DNA from: Patiria miniata
Taxonomy: Eukaryota; Echinodermata; Asteroidea; Valvatida; Asterinidae
Assembly: GCF_015706575.1 (NCBI RefSeq)
Contig: NW_024037063.1
Span: 12,214,927-12,278,926 of the forward strand
Length of the DNA: 64,000 bases
Direction of reading: 5' to 3'
Of the stretch, positions 10,114 through 25,100 are shown in pieces (position 1 is the first letter of the stretch; every line of letters starts with the position of its first letter). A program made the position numbers and the translations under genes. The notes beneath the pieces were generated by a model that was not told the origin of the DNA, ran no database searches, and worked only from the letters and a program-made list of their open reading frames with translations.

Positions 10114-13100
10114 CTAGATAATGATAGATGATAATTGATTTAAAATTGGAACAAACCTAGACATGCCTCTTTAAAATACTGACAGTCAATTAACAAACAA
10201 TAAAAATGCATCACTACAAACTAAAGAATGTGGATGTAACTGAACAACCAAAACGATGTTCCGTAAATGGTTTTGACTGTCTATGGGACAATTAAAAATT
10301 ATAAATGACTTAATTTTTTTTTTTAAACTCACTTTTAAGATGGATATTGCCGTCTTTAGAAAGTGCACAAGAAGTTTGCGTTTGCTGAGTTGCAAACGCA
10401 GAGTGGTCGGACAAACAACTACTTCATTAAACACCGCGCAGTTCATTTGTGCATTTGTTTTATGTCAGAACAAAGGATCACGAACTTTAATCTTTGCAGT
10501 ACAACCAATTATTTTGTTTTTAAAAAATGCATCTTTTAGGGTAGGATAATTTTCTGTATGCATTTTATGTACACGTACCAGTTGAATACAAGTGAATACT
10601 GATTTAGTTCGGAGAGGATACAACTTGAGGTTGAAATAGCGTATGAAAATATGTAGAAAAAAGTGTATGTATTCTTCCGGCTAGATGACGTCACAGCATT
10701 ACGGATCAAAAGGTCAACTTTGTAAGGGTTATCATTATAAGTTACGAACTTAGTTATGAAACAGGGATCAAAATTAAGGATAGAACAAAATAAAAAATTA
10801 TCGTTTTCAAATTCTACCTACAGTAACTCCTGTCTTATGACGTCATGATTTTGAAGCCTTGCGAAGTTGTTTGTGGTTAATCAACGAATATCTATGGGCG
10901 ATTTGGTAAACTGTCGATGGATGGTTCTTTATATATAAAAAGCAAACTCTATTTGATGTGCCGCAAGATAATTACTTCCACATGTTTTTGTCTGTAGTAA
11001 AATACTAGAAATGTTGCTCACTGCATCGGCTACAACTTTCCGGAAAAAAAAAACAACACGATACTTTATTTAGTTCAAAAGATCGATATATTTTTTTTTT
11101 CTTAAATCGCTACTTATTAACTTTGATGCCTGATGATGTCATGATTTTTAACATTTTCGTACCGGTTTCCAAGTTCATACTTGGTTTAATTATCAACACT
11201 TCTAGTTGTAAAGCAGGGTCTAATCTATCTTCTTTGTACACTTCTATAAAATCGTTTATAACTCTACTGAAATCATTTCTAATTAAATAATCGTATTGTA
11301 TACTGGGTACAAATTGATGGTATCCAGGTTAGGCTCAACGCATAGTGTAACGATTCTTCTATCGTCATCGCGTCTTCTAGCGGGTCTCCCGTTTATATGC
11401 GTGTACCAATCAATCTCTGTGGCGCTGGAGATATTAAAATATCCAGCGTTAAACAACACCCTTTTTTACGCGTACAGATTTTTGGCCGTTTTGGTTATAT
11501 ACAACGTCTTCTAATTTAAAAGTCTGCTCGTTTTGTTACAAGTAAAACGAATGCATTTATTTTAAAGCCTTTTATGTTAAAAACTAAATGAGAGATATTG
11601 AGTTGACGAACTCGAGATTACGGTCAACGATACCAACACGTTTTTAACCTCGTTTCCCGACTTAATCTCGGACTATAAATTACCACACCTCAATGCCAAC
11701 GATGCTTTTATCCCGTTTGAAAATAGACCCTATGTCTTTTTATCAAAATCAGTTGAACTTTGCGATCTATTGCGCTACTTCGGGCTACGGTGAGAAGGAT
11801 ATTAAACGACATGGCCGTAGCAATACCAGGAGAAGACGCGTTTGACGCTCTCGACAACAACTATAATCGTGGATCATTTACCAACATCTGTCAGACGTTT
11901 GGCATCGATATAAATAGGTCTTTTAAACAGACGAGAGATCAAAAGACTTATGGCTTCGGTCGGCTTTTTCTTTGGAACGAAAAAACAAAATCGATTGTAC
12001 TCTTGCCGTTAGACTATGATAAAAAACACGACTGCACTCGACGATTTTATCAACCCTGGGGGTGATACAAATTGGGGTTTAGACGATCCAAACAAACACG
12101 ATGCTTTTTTTAAGCATTGGAAGGGTTATCTCGAACAAGACGACATCCTCAAAATGGCTTGCTAGATTTTATACCCGCCAAAAGTTCGTTTACCCCCGCG
12201 GGAATCATAAAGATCAACGAATCGATCAGAACTTACGTGTACACTTTACTCGGCGCGCAGGCTCAAACAAAAACGAGCGTATTACCACCGGGCACCGGAT
12301 TAGACACTCAGAGACAATTTAACGTTCTCGTTGAGGATATCATCAATGCGGTAGACAACATGGAAACGAGTATCGATCACTTTCAAGACTCGTTGCAATA
12401 TGCCAAAACACCTTTACATTTTGTCGTGAGCCTGGGTTTGTATCTCATTCCTTCCGATATGAACTTGAGAGTTGGAACGCACGATGGATATAACAACAAT
12501 TTACAAATTGCCACCCAGAATATGAAAACTGGTTTGGTGTCGGATTTAAACTCACAACCTCAACCGGACGACTCTTTTGATGAGCCATCATAGGAATTGG
12601 TATTTTAACTTACGAAGTAATACATTAAATTTAAAAGTCTTTATAAATATAATGAATGCGTACGGAAAGAAACTCAATCCTAGCAGACTATTAAAAGTAC
12701 CCAGATATATCAAAGGCGAGAGAAAAGAGGTGGTTATCACCCACAATCCTAGTATTATATCGGCGGGGCAAACGCTGAGGGTCAAGTTTCCTCAATTGGG
12801 CGTAGACGATGTGATCGTACCCGGCACTTGTAAATTACCTTTTAATTTAGAACTCGACGTTGGAAGCGACGACAATAGAACCATTGTTAGTAATTTGGCC
12901 CGAAATTTAGTCAGACTTCAAGGTCACGAAATCGTGAGTTATCGTCACGCTGACGTGTATCACAACTTTAAAGACAATTGGCTCAACAGCTCGACAACTT
13001 GAAACATGGCGTACTCGGGCATAGAAAAAGAAAACGTGTCTAAACTCAGAACGGGGGCTGCAGATGCTAACGCGGGCGCCAACAACGGTAAAGATAAAGC

Positions 13101-16100
13101 TATCGCGGATGCGTTTGGAAACAGATATTGTATTCCGCTGGACATTGACATACTGACTTCGCATCACCCTTTTCCCCCAGTTGTTTAAAACAACCTCTGA
13201 CGAACGAAATAAAGTTTAACGACCACGAAAAAGTCGTCAACAGTACAGATATGTCGGCGATGTACAGTATCTCGGACTTGACTCTCGAATACGAAGTGGT
13301 GACCAACAGAAACCTGGCTATCACCATCAAAAATAAATACCAGGGGATAATGCAATACCTGTTTGATAGAATCCACTCGCAGGAAGTAAGATCCGTCAAC
13401 AAATCGGACACGCTTTGGAACGTCACCGTCAATCAACCCATAAGGAGTCTCAAGGGTGTTTTATTTTTTGTTTAAAGATCCCACGGTCAAAAATCAGCAG
13501 CGATTTTATAATTCGAAAATAACCAAAACCTTGGTGACCGTAGAAGGCAAACCCAAAAAACTCTACAGTCAAGGCATGCTTCAATATCAACACTGGAACG
13601 AAATAAGCAAGTTTTTTGAGACAGGGATACCGAAAGCGGGCGCGGAGTAGCCAAAGACTTACATTTGACGGGTTGCAATCTCGAATACAATCTAAAAGAC
13701 AAGTATGGTTTGTGGCTCGATTTTAGAAGTAACGACGACAATTCTGCTCACGGATCCGGTAGAAAACTTGGAGACGGAGGAGGCATCAACGTTCAATTTA
13801 TCAGAGAAGCTGGAAGCCAAGGCGACCTCACGATGTACGTCATTTTAATCATGGATGCTCATTTGACTTTAGAAGACGGACATTTCTAGCATTTTAATTC
13901 ATTTTAAATCTCTATTAAGTTAAAAATGGCACAGCCAAATTGCTCTTTAATCGTCGCTAAAACAAATTCGGGTAAAACAAAATGGATCTGAGACCTGTTA
14001 GCGACAGAGTATAAACATGAATTTGAAGCGATAGTCATCATCTGTCCAACCGTTTTTAAAAAATAAAACGTATATCGAAAGAAAGTTGGTTCAAGCAGAT
14101 CCAGAGGTCTATCTCTGCGACTTAGAATTGAACAAGATGACGCTCAACGAAGCGATCGATATTTACAGGAAAGTACTCGAAGGTGTTGCCACGCTGTTTA
14201 TCGTAGACGATTGCTCTTCGGATCAAGAGATTAAATATCGTAAAAAGACGTGCGCGTTGAGCAAAAAGACTAATTAGAATTGATCAGATTTACTAATCAG
14301 GTTTGTCACTACATTTTCGAAAGACAAAGTAAAATGTGAGTGACAAATTTGATGACTAATTAATTGCCAGAATACTAATGGCATATGATTAGTCCAAAGT
14401 TGTTTCAAGCTGAATGATTCGACCTCTCTCCCTCTGATATCTGAAATTAATGAGGAAATGTGCCCTTCCCAATAACTCATGCATGGCCCTATTGCAACAT
14501 AAAGATCACCTTTTATCTGAATAAATCAAGAAAATGAAAGGCAATTTTTCATCTGTGCGGCGACAAAATGAATAGCTACTACAGAAACACCGTTCCCGAT
14601 AAGACGGTGGGCACAGTTCTTAAAAGAGCCAAGAATAGTAAAACTTTTTGACGCGCATTGCAATGCGTGTGGTGTGGACGTGTAGACCCGTGTGAGAAAC
14701 GCACGGTACATCCACCCGGTATGGTGAGCAGCAGCTCTGATTGAGGTAGTTTTAAAATACGTCTAATTCATCTCAACCGTTTATACTTCTTTCAAATTTA
14801 AGCATTATTTGGTTGTTGACTGACTATAGCCTACTATGAATTAGCCAAGGGGTCGAGATAAACAACAAAATACACGAACTCCCAGCTTCATTTCATGACT
14901 CACGTGTGGTTCAATATTGCTTTGCCAAGTTCATATGCACGGGTAGACTTAGCCCCACACGTACGGCTGTGGATGGCTCTCTTTTTAAATCTGTCTGTTT
15001 TTTGTCGCCATCACAGCCCTACTTCAAGGCATGCCTGGAATGCCTGAAATCCAAAGTGCAGGATTGTCACAAACTTTGAATCATGATATCTTCTAAAATG
15101 AGAATGACTCGACAATTTTACTTACACTGGCGTGTTTCTCAGAGTTTGGGCTTTCATACAAGCACCGTGAACCTTTCCTCAACCGTATATTTTCCGATTA
15201 ATGGCGTCTTGGAGAACCTGGCCTGTACTATCGATATGCTGACCATGGGCACTTTTATAACGAGCTTCTTGAGACTTCGCAAATTAATATGTACCTCGTT
15301 TAATCAGTAATGAAATTAGATAATATAATTCAATGTAATAGACTTAGAACTTGTTAAATTGAAATTCCGTTTTTGATGTTTTTTTTTACAAGTTACCGAT
15401 ATGAAATCCAGTGTTGAATTGTAAATACTTCCTCTTTGCTGAACAGCCTGACTTTGCAGGTATTAATCACTTGTAATTGTTCATTGATGAAGTTGTGAAC
15501 TGTTGCCAAAAAAATTCATGAAATCGAATTGTTGAGACTGTATAGTAGACTAAGTATTGGTGTAACAGACTAATTACTAGTGTCGCAATACTAATTTAAA
15601 GACCAATTAATTTTACTTAATAACTAATTACTTTTCTGAGATTACTAATTAAATTTTATGCATTACTAATCGTGCCAAAATTGGTCCAAAAAACTTTTTG
15701 AAAACTAATAATTATTAGTCATTGAACCACCTTAATGACTAATCTTCCAACTTTATGACTAGTTAAACATTGGTCAAATTATACCATAAGAATGACTAAT
15801 TTTTTTGTCAAATGACTATCTAATGTTTACTGTGCACCGTCTTCAACCTCAGGAATAAAACAAACCCGATACTCCAATCAGTTCAGAAGATGTAGCTGAA
15901 ACTATTTTGTCAAAATTTGCCCGTAAATCGCTTGTAATTTGATACTTGAGAGCATTGAGAGCAATTTGAGAGCAACTTGTCACGTGTGAGGGATTAACCA
16001 ATAATAGGGAAAAGGAGTCCGAGTTTCATAGGAGTCGGATTTTCATATGACACTGGGTTCCAACTTCATACTGGGTTATATCATGATCCCGTAAATCGTT

Positions 16101-19100
16101 TGGAAGAAGTTCAGTTCTTTTTGATTTTTTGGCTTCTGTCTCTATTTTAAATTCACCTAACTTTCATCTTCCGGTAGACCCGGAAGTAAAGGTCAAGCGA
16201 GTTTACGTACACAACAAAAATGTGTATCAATTAATGGTCTCTCTGATTATAACGTCTGAACAAGATTGATCATTTTGTTACAGAGTTATAGGTGAGAGAC
16301 GTAGGTCATTGTTTCAACGAAAATGGCCTGTAATTCGACACATGATGACGCAGAGTAAGATGCACCACTCTGGATGAGGGTCAGTAGATTGGGGTTGAAA
16401 GTTCATACCATAAGCCGTCTAGGCAAAAACCTGCGGAGAGGGCAGCGTAGATAACTCTTTCATTAAACACTATCCAGTTAAAGGTAATATACATCATTTG
16501 CTTTTGCTGTAATTTTCAGAAATGGATGGAACTGGGGGGTTGGAAATATATAGCAAATATAGTTACACTGACTTTTTTTGAGGTTTTGGGTTCGAAAATG
16601 CTATAAAAACCAAGAAAACAATCATTTTCCTGTAGTCTGGTTCCCTGACTCCATATAAGAAGAAACAGAGCAGTTTACATACATTGGGGAATTGTAAGGT
16701 CAGGGAACCAGTCTAGCTGGCTTGTACCCGTTCATATGTGTGTAATCGATTGCAAACAAGTGCGATGGTCAATTGGGGCCAGTATTTGAAAAAAAAGCCA
16801 GTTTTTTCCAACGCTGATCGGCCGATCAGCGTTGGAAATTGATACAAAAATAGCACTTTTCTTGAAAATTACAGTATACCAGGTGCCATGATTTTACAGA
16901 ATGCTTTACACTGTCATTCACTAACAGTCCAGCAAGGTATTTCAAATGATTTGGTAGTTTTATTTTTTGATGTTTGCAAATGTTGTATTTTCCCTTTAAG
17001 TTGTGAATAATTGTATGTCAGAACAAAGGATCACGAAAATTTAACTTTTTCAATACATCCAATTATTTTTTTTCAAACAAAAATACATCAAATTTCAGTA
17101 TTCATTTTATGTACACGTGTAAGATATTTCTGGTTTGATGACACCATAAGTCCAAAAAGGGAATACTGATTTAGGTCGGAGAGCATACATGTTCATTATG
17201 AAGTTAAAAAAACGTATGAAAATATGAAAAATATAAGTGTAATTATTAATAACATCTAATTCCGGTTTGCTGACGTCACAGCATTAAAGATTTAAAGGTC
17301 AATATTGTAACGGATATCATTATTTGGGCTATAAGAACAAAGTCATAAGACAGGGATCAAATGATAAATTAAATTTAAAAAAAAAAACATTTTTTTTTCA
17401 AATTCTCCAAACAGTAACTTCCGGTCTGATGACGTCAGGATTTTGAAACCTTGCAAAGTTATATGTATAGTTGATAAAATTATGGCGATTATGTTAAATT
17501 TGGACAGATGGTTTTTAAATTAAAAAAGGAAACCCTAATTAACGTACCGCTAAAGGACGCCCTTTCAAATGATAAGGACATAATGCTGTTTTGGGGTGGA
17601 GAACGAAAACACGAGTTATCCTATGGAACACGAGGAGGAAAAGAAGAATAAGCAACTGGAGGTCTATGTCTGTTTGAGAACAGAACATAGGGCTTTTCCG
17701 CATGATGATTTGTTTATGACTTTATGCTTTTTTGGCCGATGTACAGTCATGTTAATTGAAATGTCGTGTACAAAGTGCATTTAATGTAAATATTTTGCTA
17801 GTAGCCAAAAACGATATAAAAGATTAAACATTGATTATAAATCAGCTAATGACGTAATCTTGACGTCTTCTCGACTTTTGCATAATAGTAAACTTATCCA
17901 ACTTCCCAAGTTTCATGACGATCAAACCTTCCCTTACATGTGTTTTTAAAAATCAAATTTTTGACGACGTCATGATAATGTCACACATTTTTCACATATT
18001 TGTGCAAATATTTATGACCTATTACGGAACAACAATTTAGTATTTTGTGATCTTGAGACATGGGGATAATCTTCACAAATTCAGAAATATATTTGTTTAA
18101 ACTCTGTCGTAAATACTGTATTTTCATTGGCCTAGAAGGATCACGTGTTAATGAAAAGTCATGGCACACTTCCTGTGGGATATCACGTACGTGATATCCC
18201 ACGGGGAGTGTGCTATGACTTTGTACATACCGTACGTACGGTGTGAAACGCTTGTAATGTCGTCGGTACCCACGTTAAATTCACCATTTTTTTACACATT
18301 AGTGGGAGCAGCGAACTAGCAGACGATCAGCTGTTTCGAGCATGGTACGCGACACGCAAGTGAGTTAACGTTCAATTGTCATGATTGTTGTGTTTACTGC
18401 TGGTTTTTTTTTTCGTGTTTTCAAAGTCCAAAGAATCCAGGACAGAGGGGAAGCCTCGGGTGCTATGCGCCCCTCGAGTGTTTGAAACGTCATATCCTAC
18501 ATCACAGCAGTCAACAATTGTTAAATATCAAATCATATAATGACGTCACCATAATATTACTTTGATTTTTATCTATAACACATTACTATTTATAAACATA
18601 CAAGTTTATATGCAATCGGACCATTAGTTATCTAGATACATGTATAAGACTTTGAAAAAAATGCACGTTTATGATGACGTCACCTGTTCTACGATAACAA
18701 CACTTGTCAGTGCACATATTCACAATGTAGATCAAAGACAGTGTCATATTTTGTAGGCAGAAGAAATATTGAAAATTTTAACATTCGTAAAAAAAAATAA
18801 CCGATGACGTCATCATGACGACACTTCGAATTTATATATAAATGATAATATCTAGCTTCCCACCAAGTATTACGACGATAGGTCCTTCCCTTACAGGTGT
18901 TTTTAAAACCGCATTTTTAATGACTCCATCACGACGTCACGAAATGTTCATCTCTTTGTGCACATATTTAAAATCTGACAAACCCATTGGAACATTATAT
19001 TTTAAAAAAGCATGTTGGGTTTGAGAGATATGGCGATAATCTTCAAAGTTTTTAAAATCTATATAAAATCACACGATGATGTCATGATGAAGTCATCTCA

Positions 19101-22100
19101 ATTTTCACCTATAACATATCCCGGTCTACCTAAATACCAACTGTCACCCATTCGGACTTACAATTCTCTAGATATAGAATCTTCAAGTATACATCTTTAA
19201 GACGACATAACATGACCCATGATGACCTCATATGACGTCACTCTTTGGGACACATCTCTGCTATAGGGACTATGCCTATACTAACTTTGAATGATGTATG
19301 ACAAAAATGAAGGCAAAAAGTGAAAATGAGAAAGGACGTGTACAAAATCTATGAAATTTGGAATCGAACAAAACGAAAAAATAAACTAGAGGTCTATGTC
19401 GATTTGAAACAGAACGTAGGGCTTTTCCGCATGATGACGTTTTGCTTTTGAGTTTATATAAAAGGAACATGTTAACTATTTGTAAAAATTAAAAGTGGAA
19501 TATATTCACAAAGTTCAAAGTGCATTTTAAGTCCAAGTTTTGCTAAATTTTGAACTGAGTATTGAGGTTTCAATATGTGACGTTCCCTGTCGCCTTAACG
19601 AATTCGCTTCGTTGATAAACTGAATTGAAAACAATGCAACATGTTAAGCCTTCAAATGAGAATAATCATCTGAGCACGTACTTATTTCAATTAATATGAT
19701 TGTGCCGAGTTTGAAGTCAATCCGATGGAAGGAAGTGTTAAATTTTGGAAGCAAAATGAAATTGTAAAAATTCAAAAATCCTAAAAAATAATCAATGACG
19801 TCATGGTGATGTCATTTCGGAGTTTGCATACTAGTACCATTATTTAGCTATCCACCACGTTTCATGATGATCGGACTTTCTCTTATGTGTTTTGAGAAAT
19901 CGCATTTTTAATGACGTCATGATGACATCACACATTTTTGAAAATTTTTGTGCATATACCTATCACCTAACAAACCAAATACAAAACTAGAGCTATGTCT
20001 GTTCGATAAACAGAAAATAGGGCTTTTTCGTATTTTTTTTTTTTTTGGGGGGGGGGGTATTTTGTCCATATGCAAGACGATACCGTAGTTTGAGGACTAA
20101 ATTCTTCACATACATGTATAGGACTTAAACATTAACACCTTTTAACATGACGTCACATGTCCCGCAATGACGTCATCGTATCAACACTTGTCAATGCACA
20201 TGTTTTTATTGTGGTCTAGATGTGCAACAAGTTTGACGTCAATCCCATGAAAGAAAGTGTAAAATTTTGTAAGCGGAATAAAATCTTAAATATTAAAACA
20301 ATCATAAAAATATCAACTGATAATGTCATGGTAACGTCATTTAAGATGTTGCATACCTGTGACATTATCTACCTATCCACAAAGTTTCATGAGGATGGGA
20401 ACTTCTGTTATATGTGTTTTGGAAATTGGACGTAATCATGACGTCACTCTTCGAGACACAACTTCACTATAGGGTCTTTACCTGAGATAAGTTTCATTGG
20501 AATAAGACTTTGTTTAAGGTCAAAAGTGGGTCACACCAAAAACGTGTACAAAGTCAATGGGATTTGTGGTGGACCCAAAAAGATCAAAAAGAAGAAAAAA
20601 CTAGAGCTATGTCTGTTACAACAGACATATGGCTTTTTCGCATTTAACAAATGTTTATTTTATGTTTATCCTTTTGCAGTCACTGTTGAGAGTGCGTGAA
20701 ACAGTTAAAGGTTGTTCAAAATGCTTAGAATAATTCCAAAAATAAAGCTTTATCACATGACGTCACATGCCCTGCGATGACGTCATCTCAACAACACATG
20801 CCAATGCACATTTTGTCATTGTGGTTTTGGTTTGTAGCAAGTTTGAAGTCAATCCGATAAAAAAAGGGAACAATTTTGGAAGCATGATGACGTCAGCTCA
20901 AGTTTTACCTATAACACTTCCCGGCCTACCTACATACCGAGTTTCAACCAAATCGGACTTACCGTTCTGTAGATATAGGACTTCAAAATATGCACGTTTG
21001 TGATGACGTCACGTGACCCATGTTTACGTAATCATAACATCACTCTTCGGGACACAACTTTGCCATAAGGAAAATGCATCTGCTGAATTTGAATGATGTT
21101 TGACAAAGTTCAATGCCAAAAGTGGCGTGTACACAAATCATGTGCATTTTCGATGGGATTTGAAATAAAGCTTTGTCACATGACGTCACATGCCCTGCGA
21201 TGACGTCATCTTGAAAACCATCCTCAATGCACATTTTGTCATTGTGGTCTTGGTTTGAACCAAGTTTGAAGTCAATCCGATGAAAGGAAGTGTAACATTT
21301 TTAAAGCGGAATGAAATAATAAATATTAAAAAATCATGAAAAGTCAAATGATGACGTCATCGTGACGTCACTGCGGACTTTGCATACTAGTACAGAAACT
21401 AGCACTTTTATCTACCTTCCCACCAAGTTTCATGACGATCGGCATGATATATGTGTATTGAAAAATCGAATTTTTAATGACGTCATGGTGACATCATACA
21501 CTTTTCAAAATTGTGTGCAAATACCTATTACCTAACCAAGTTTATAGTCAATCCGATGAAAGGAAGTGTGGAATTTTGGAAGCAGAATTAAACTATAAAT
21601 ATTTTAAAAATCATAAAAAAATAAACCGATAACGTCATCATGACGTCACTTCGGACTTTGCATACTAGTACAATTATCTACCTACCCACCAAGTTTCATG
21701 ACGATCGGACTTTTCCTTATATGTGTTTTTAAAAATCGCTTTTTTGATCACGTCATGATGACGTCACACATTTTTCAAAATTGTGTGCATATACCTATTA
21801 CCTAACAAACCAAATACAAAAAGAATTTTGGATTTAGCAAGTTGCGTTCATGAGATATGGCTTAAAGGTCCAAAAATTCAAAAATTGATATAAAATCGCA
21901 CGATGACGTCATCATAACGTCACCTCATTTTTTTTCTATAACACATCCCGGTCTACCCACATACCAAGTTTCAACCCAATCGGACTGACGGTTATTTAGA
22001 TAAAGGACTTCAAATATGCACGTTTGTGATGACGTCACGTGACCCCTGATGACGTAATCATGACGTCAATCTTTGAGACACAACTTTGCCATAAGGACAA

Positions 22101-25100
22101 TGTATATGCTTAATATGAATGATGTATGACAAAGTTCAATGCCAAAAGTGGTGGGTAAAAAATTTGTGTACAAAGTCTATGGGGTTTTGCGTGGAACAAA
22201 AAGAAGAAAGAACATTTCGCATTTTACAAATATTAATGTTTTGTTGGTCCTTTTGCAGTCACTTTTCAGAGTGCTTCATGCAGTTGAAGATTGTTCAATA
22301 CGCTTAGAATAATTCCTAAAATATAATTTTATCAAATGACGTCACTTGCTCTGCAATGACGTCATCGTTAAAACCCTTCTCAATGCACATTTTGTCATTG
22401 TGGTTTTGGTTTGAACCAAGTTTAATTTCAATCCGATGAAAGAAAGTGTGCAATTTGTGGAAGCAGAAAAATTATAAATGTGCAATGTTCAAACTGTGCA
22501 TACTAGTAACATTATCTACCTACCCACCAAGTTTCATGACAGTCAGACCTTTCATTATATGTGTAAGGATTTACATTTTTTTCAACATTTTGTGCGAATA
22601 CCTATACCTAACAGACCTAATACAAAAAGAATTTTGAATTTTGCATTTTACATTCGTGAGATATGGCTACAAGGTCAAAAAATTCAAATATTCATATAAA
22701 ATCTCGGAATGACGTCACATTGACGTCACCTCATTTTTTACCTATAACACATCCCAGTCAAGTCACATATTAATTTTCAACCCAATCAGACTTACAGTTC
22801 TATAGATTTAAGACTTCACAAAATGCACGTAATTTTTTAAAAATCAATAAGAAATTAGGTGATGACGTCATCATGACGTCATTGTCTTGGCATAATTTCT
22901 GTAAGAGGGTTTTCCTTGGCTGTAACATTGATGACGATTTCAGATCGCCAAGTTATAAAAATGATGGCTTGAAAACGTGTACAAAGTCAATGGGCTAACA
23001 CGTGTACAAAGTCAATGGGCTAAAAAAATCCCACTGCAGAAAAACTGCACCTTTAAATATGTGATTTGCCTTTGAACTGAAACATTTTTATAAAATATTA
23101 CTTGATATTCTGACTCTTGGGAATATTTTGAATCAAATGACAGCGCGAAAAAATACGATTTCTTTATCCTTCTCATAGTAATTCTTGGCCGAATTCAGAA
23201 GCTCAGAACTACTCAGTAAGATATCATTGTTGTATAGGAAAAGGCTTGTGGAAAATCCCACTGCAGAAAAACTACACCTACAAATACGTAACATAGGGCT
23301 TTTCTGCAGGCCTTTTTCGACCGGAAACAATGGTCACGTGAATTAACGCACACTGAATGAAATAAAGACCTCATCCTACTCTACCACTTGCCGGCAACAG
23401 AATGCTGCGGACGCGTACGGTTGATTTCTTATGCATTTTTAAATATTAAAAGTGTCACAATTTAATTGCCTATAAATAAACACAACTGACGTCATCATGA
23501 CGTCATCATTACACAATGTTGTTTGAATGAGGGTCTTTGCTTGGTCAAAGAGTGGTGTAAATGAATTACTGGCAAAGATCAATAATACGCCCTGACTATG
23601 CATGGACATAAAATCTGTCAAAGTTAGCCGAAAATCGGCTAAAACGGTCACTGTGGACAGGATTTGACCTCGGCAACACGCGCTCTGCGGGCTGACTGAC
23701 ATACGATGTATGTGCGTATATGTACAACGTACGTGCATGTACATATACATTGTGGACGTCCTGTGCATGTTTTAAAGCAGAGGTATTGTCAACCTGAAGT
23801 TTTAAGCGTGCGCAGGGCATGTCCGAGTTCGCTTATTGCCTCGAAGCTTTGAAATATTTTAGACCTACCCTTAAATCGACAATTAAAGTAAAAACTAATA
23901 TAAAAACTGCCATGGTTGATTTTTCAGGAATTTTGAAATGAAAAAGAGTCTTTTTATTATAACTTCCAGTCTGATGACGTCATTCGCCTAAAACTTTGCA
24001 CACGTCTTAAGTGGGTCAAGGTCATCATATACACCAATATTTAGGCGATTCCGACAAACTTCGCCACAGACATCTATTCAAAATACATTTTTAAAAAATT
24101 TCTACCTGTCGCTAGAGGGCGCTCGAAGATTGCATGACGTCATCGGTAGATGATTTGAAGAATGCTATCAGCCAAGTGACTAACACCGTTAAAAGCAAGT
24201 TCATATCTATTACCGCTTTTAAAAAATAAGCCACTTTCGGTTTTGGCCTTTTTCGACCAGAAGCAAGGGTCACGTGATTTCACGCACACTGAATAAAATA
24301 AAGGCTGCGGACGCGTACGGTTGATTTCTTATGCATTTTTAAGCTTAAAAGTGTCACAATTTAATTGCCTTTACATAAACACCTGATGATGTCATCATGA
24401 CGTCATCATTACACAATGTTGTTTGAATTAGGGTCTTTGCTTGGACAAATAGTGGTGTAAATGATTTACTGGCAAACTGTCGAAAATGCCCTTTGAAAAT
24501 CGACATTTTTTCTTAATTTCTGTGTACAAAGTCTATGGGAAAATTATATATTCAAAAATCTATAATAAATTAGTCGATGACGTCACCATGACGTCAATCT
24601 TCGGGACACATTTTTGCTATAGGGACTATGCTTATGCTAACTTTGAATGATGTATGACAAAGATTAATGCCAAAAGTGGAGGCCAGAAAAAAACGTGCAC
24701 AAACTCTAATTTCGCAAAATTGCGAAAAGCCAAAAAAACCCAGAACAAAAAGAAAGGCTTTTCCGCAACTATGCCGAAAAGCCAAAAAAAATCAGAACAA
24801 AAAGAAAGGCTTTTTCGCTGAATTGCGAAAAAGCCAAAAAAAAATCAAAACAAAAACAAAGGCTAAAATTCTGAATTTTGCATGCTGCGTTCGTGAGATA
24901 TGGCTTTAAGGTCCAAAAATTCATATAAAATGCCATTATGACGTCACCAATTTTTACATATAACACATCCCGGTCTATCTACCCACCGAGTTTTAACCCA
25001 ATCGGACTTACAGTTATCTAGATATAGGACTTTTAAACATGAACATTTAAGATTGACGTCATGATGACGTCACTCTTCGGGACACAACTTTGCTATAGGA

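Larger units (their letters stand above)
11101..14276 (+). mobile_element. Maverick/Polinton-like virus fossil: capsid and packaging gene cluster
   Basis: Three to four consecutive plus-strand readings, and one divergent minus-strand reading, form a compact block. It is unlike the surrounding repeats: short intergenic gaps, few AT tracts. The set includes a protein of the major capsid type found in animal Polinton-like elements, a smaller structural-type protein before it and a packaging-type ATPase after it. All readings are broken. No protein-primed DNA polymerase, retroviral-type integrase, protease or terminal inverted repeat was found, so this is a piece of a larger element. Assignment to Polinton versus adintovirus-like groups cannot be settled here. 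Confidence 0.6.
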
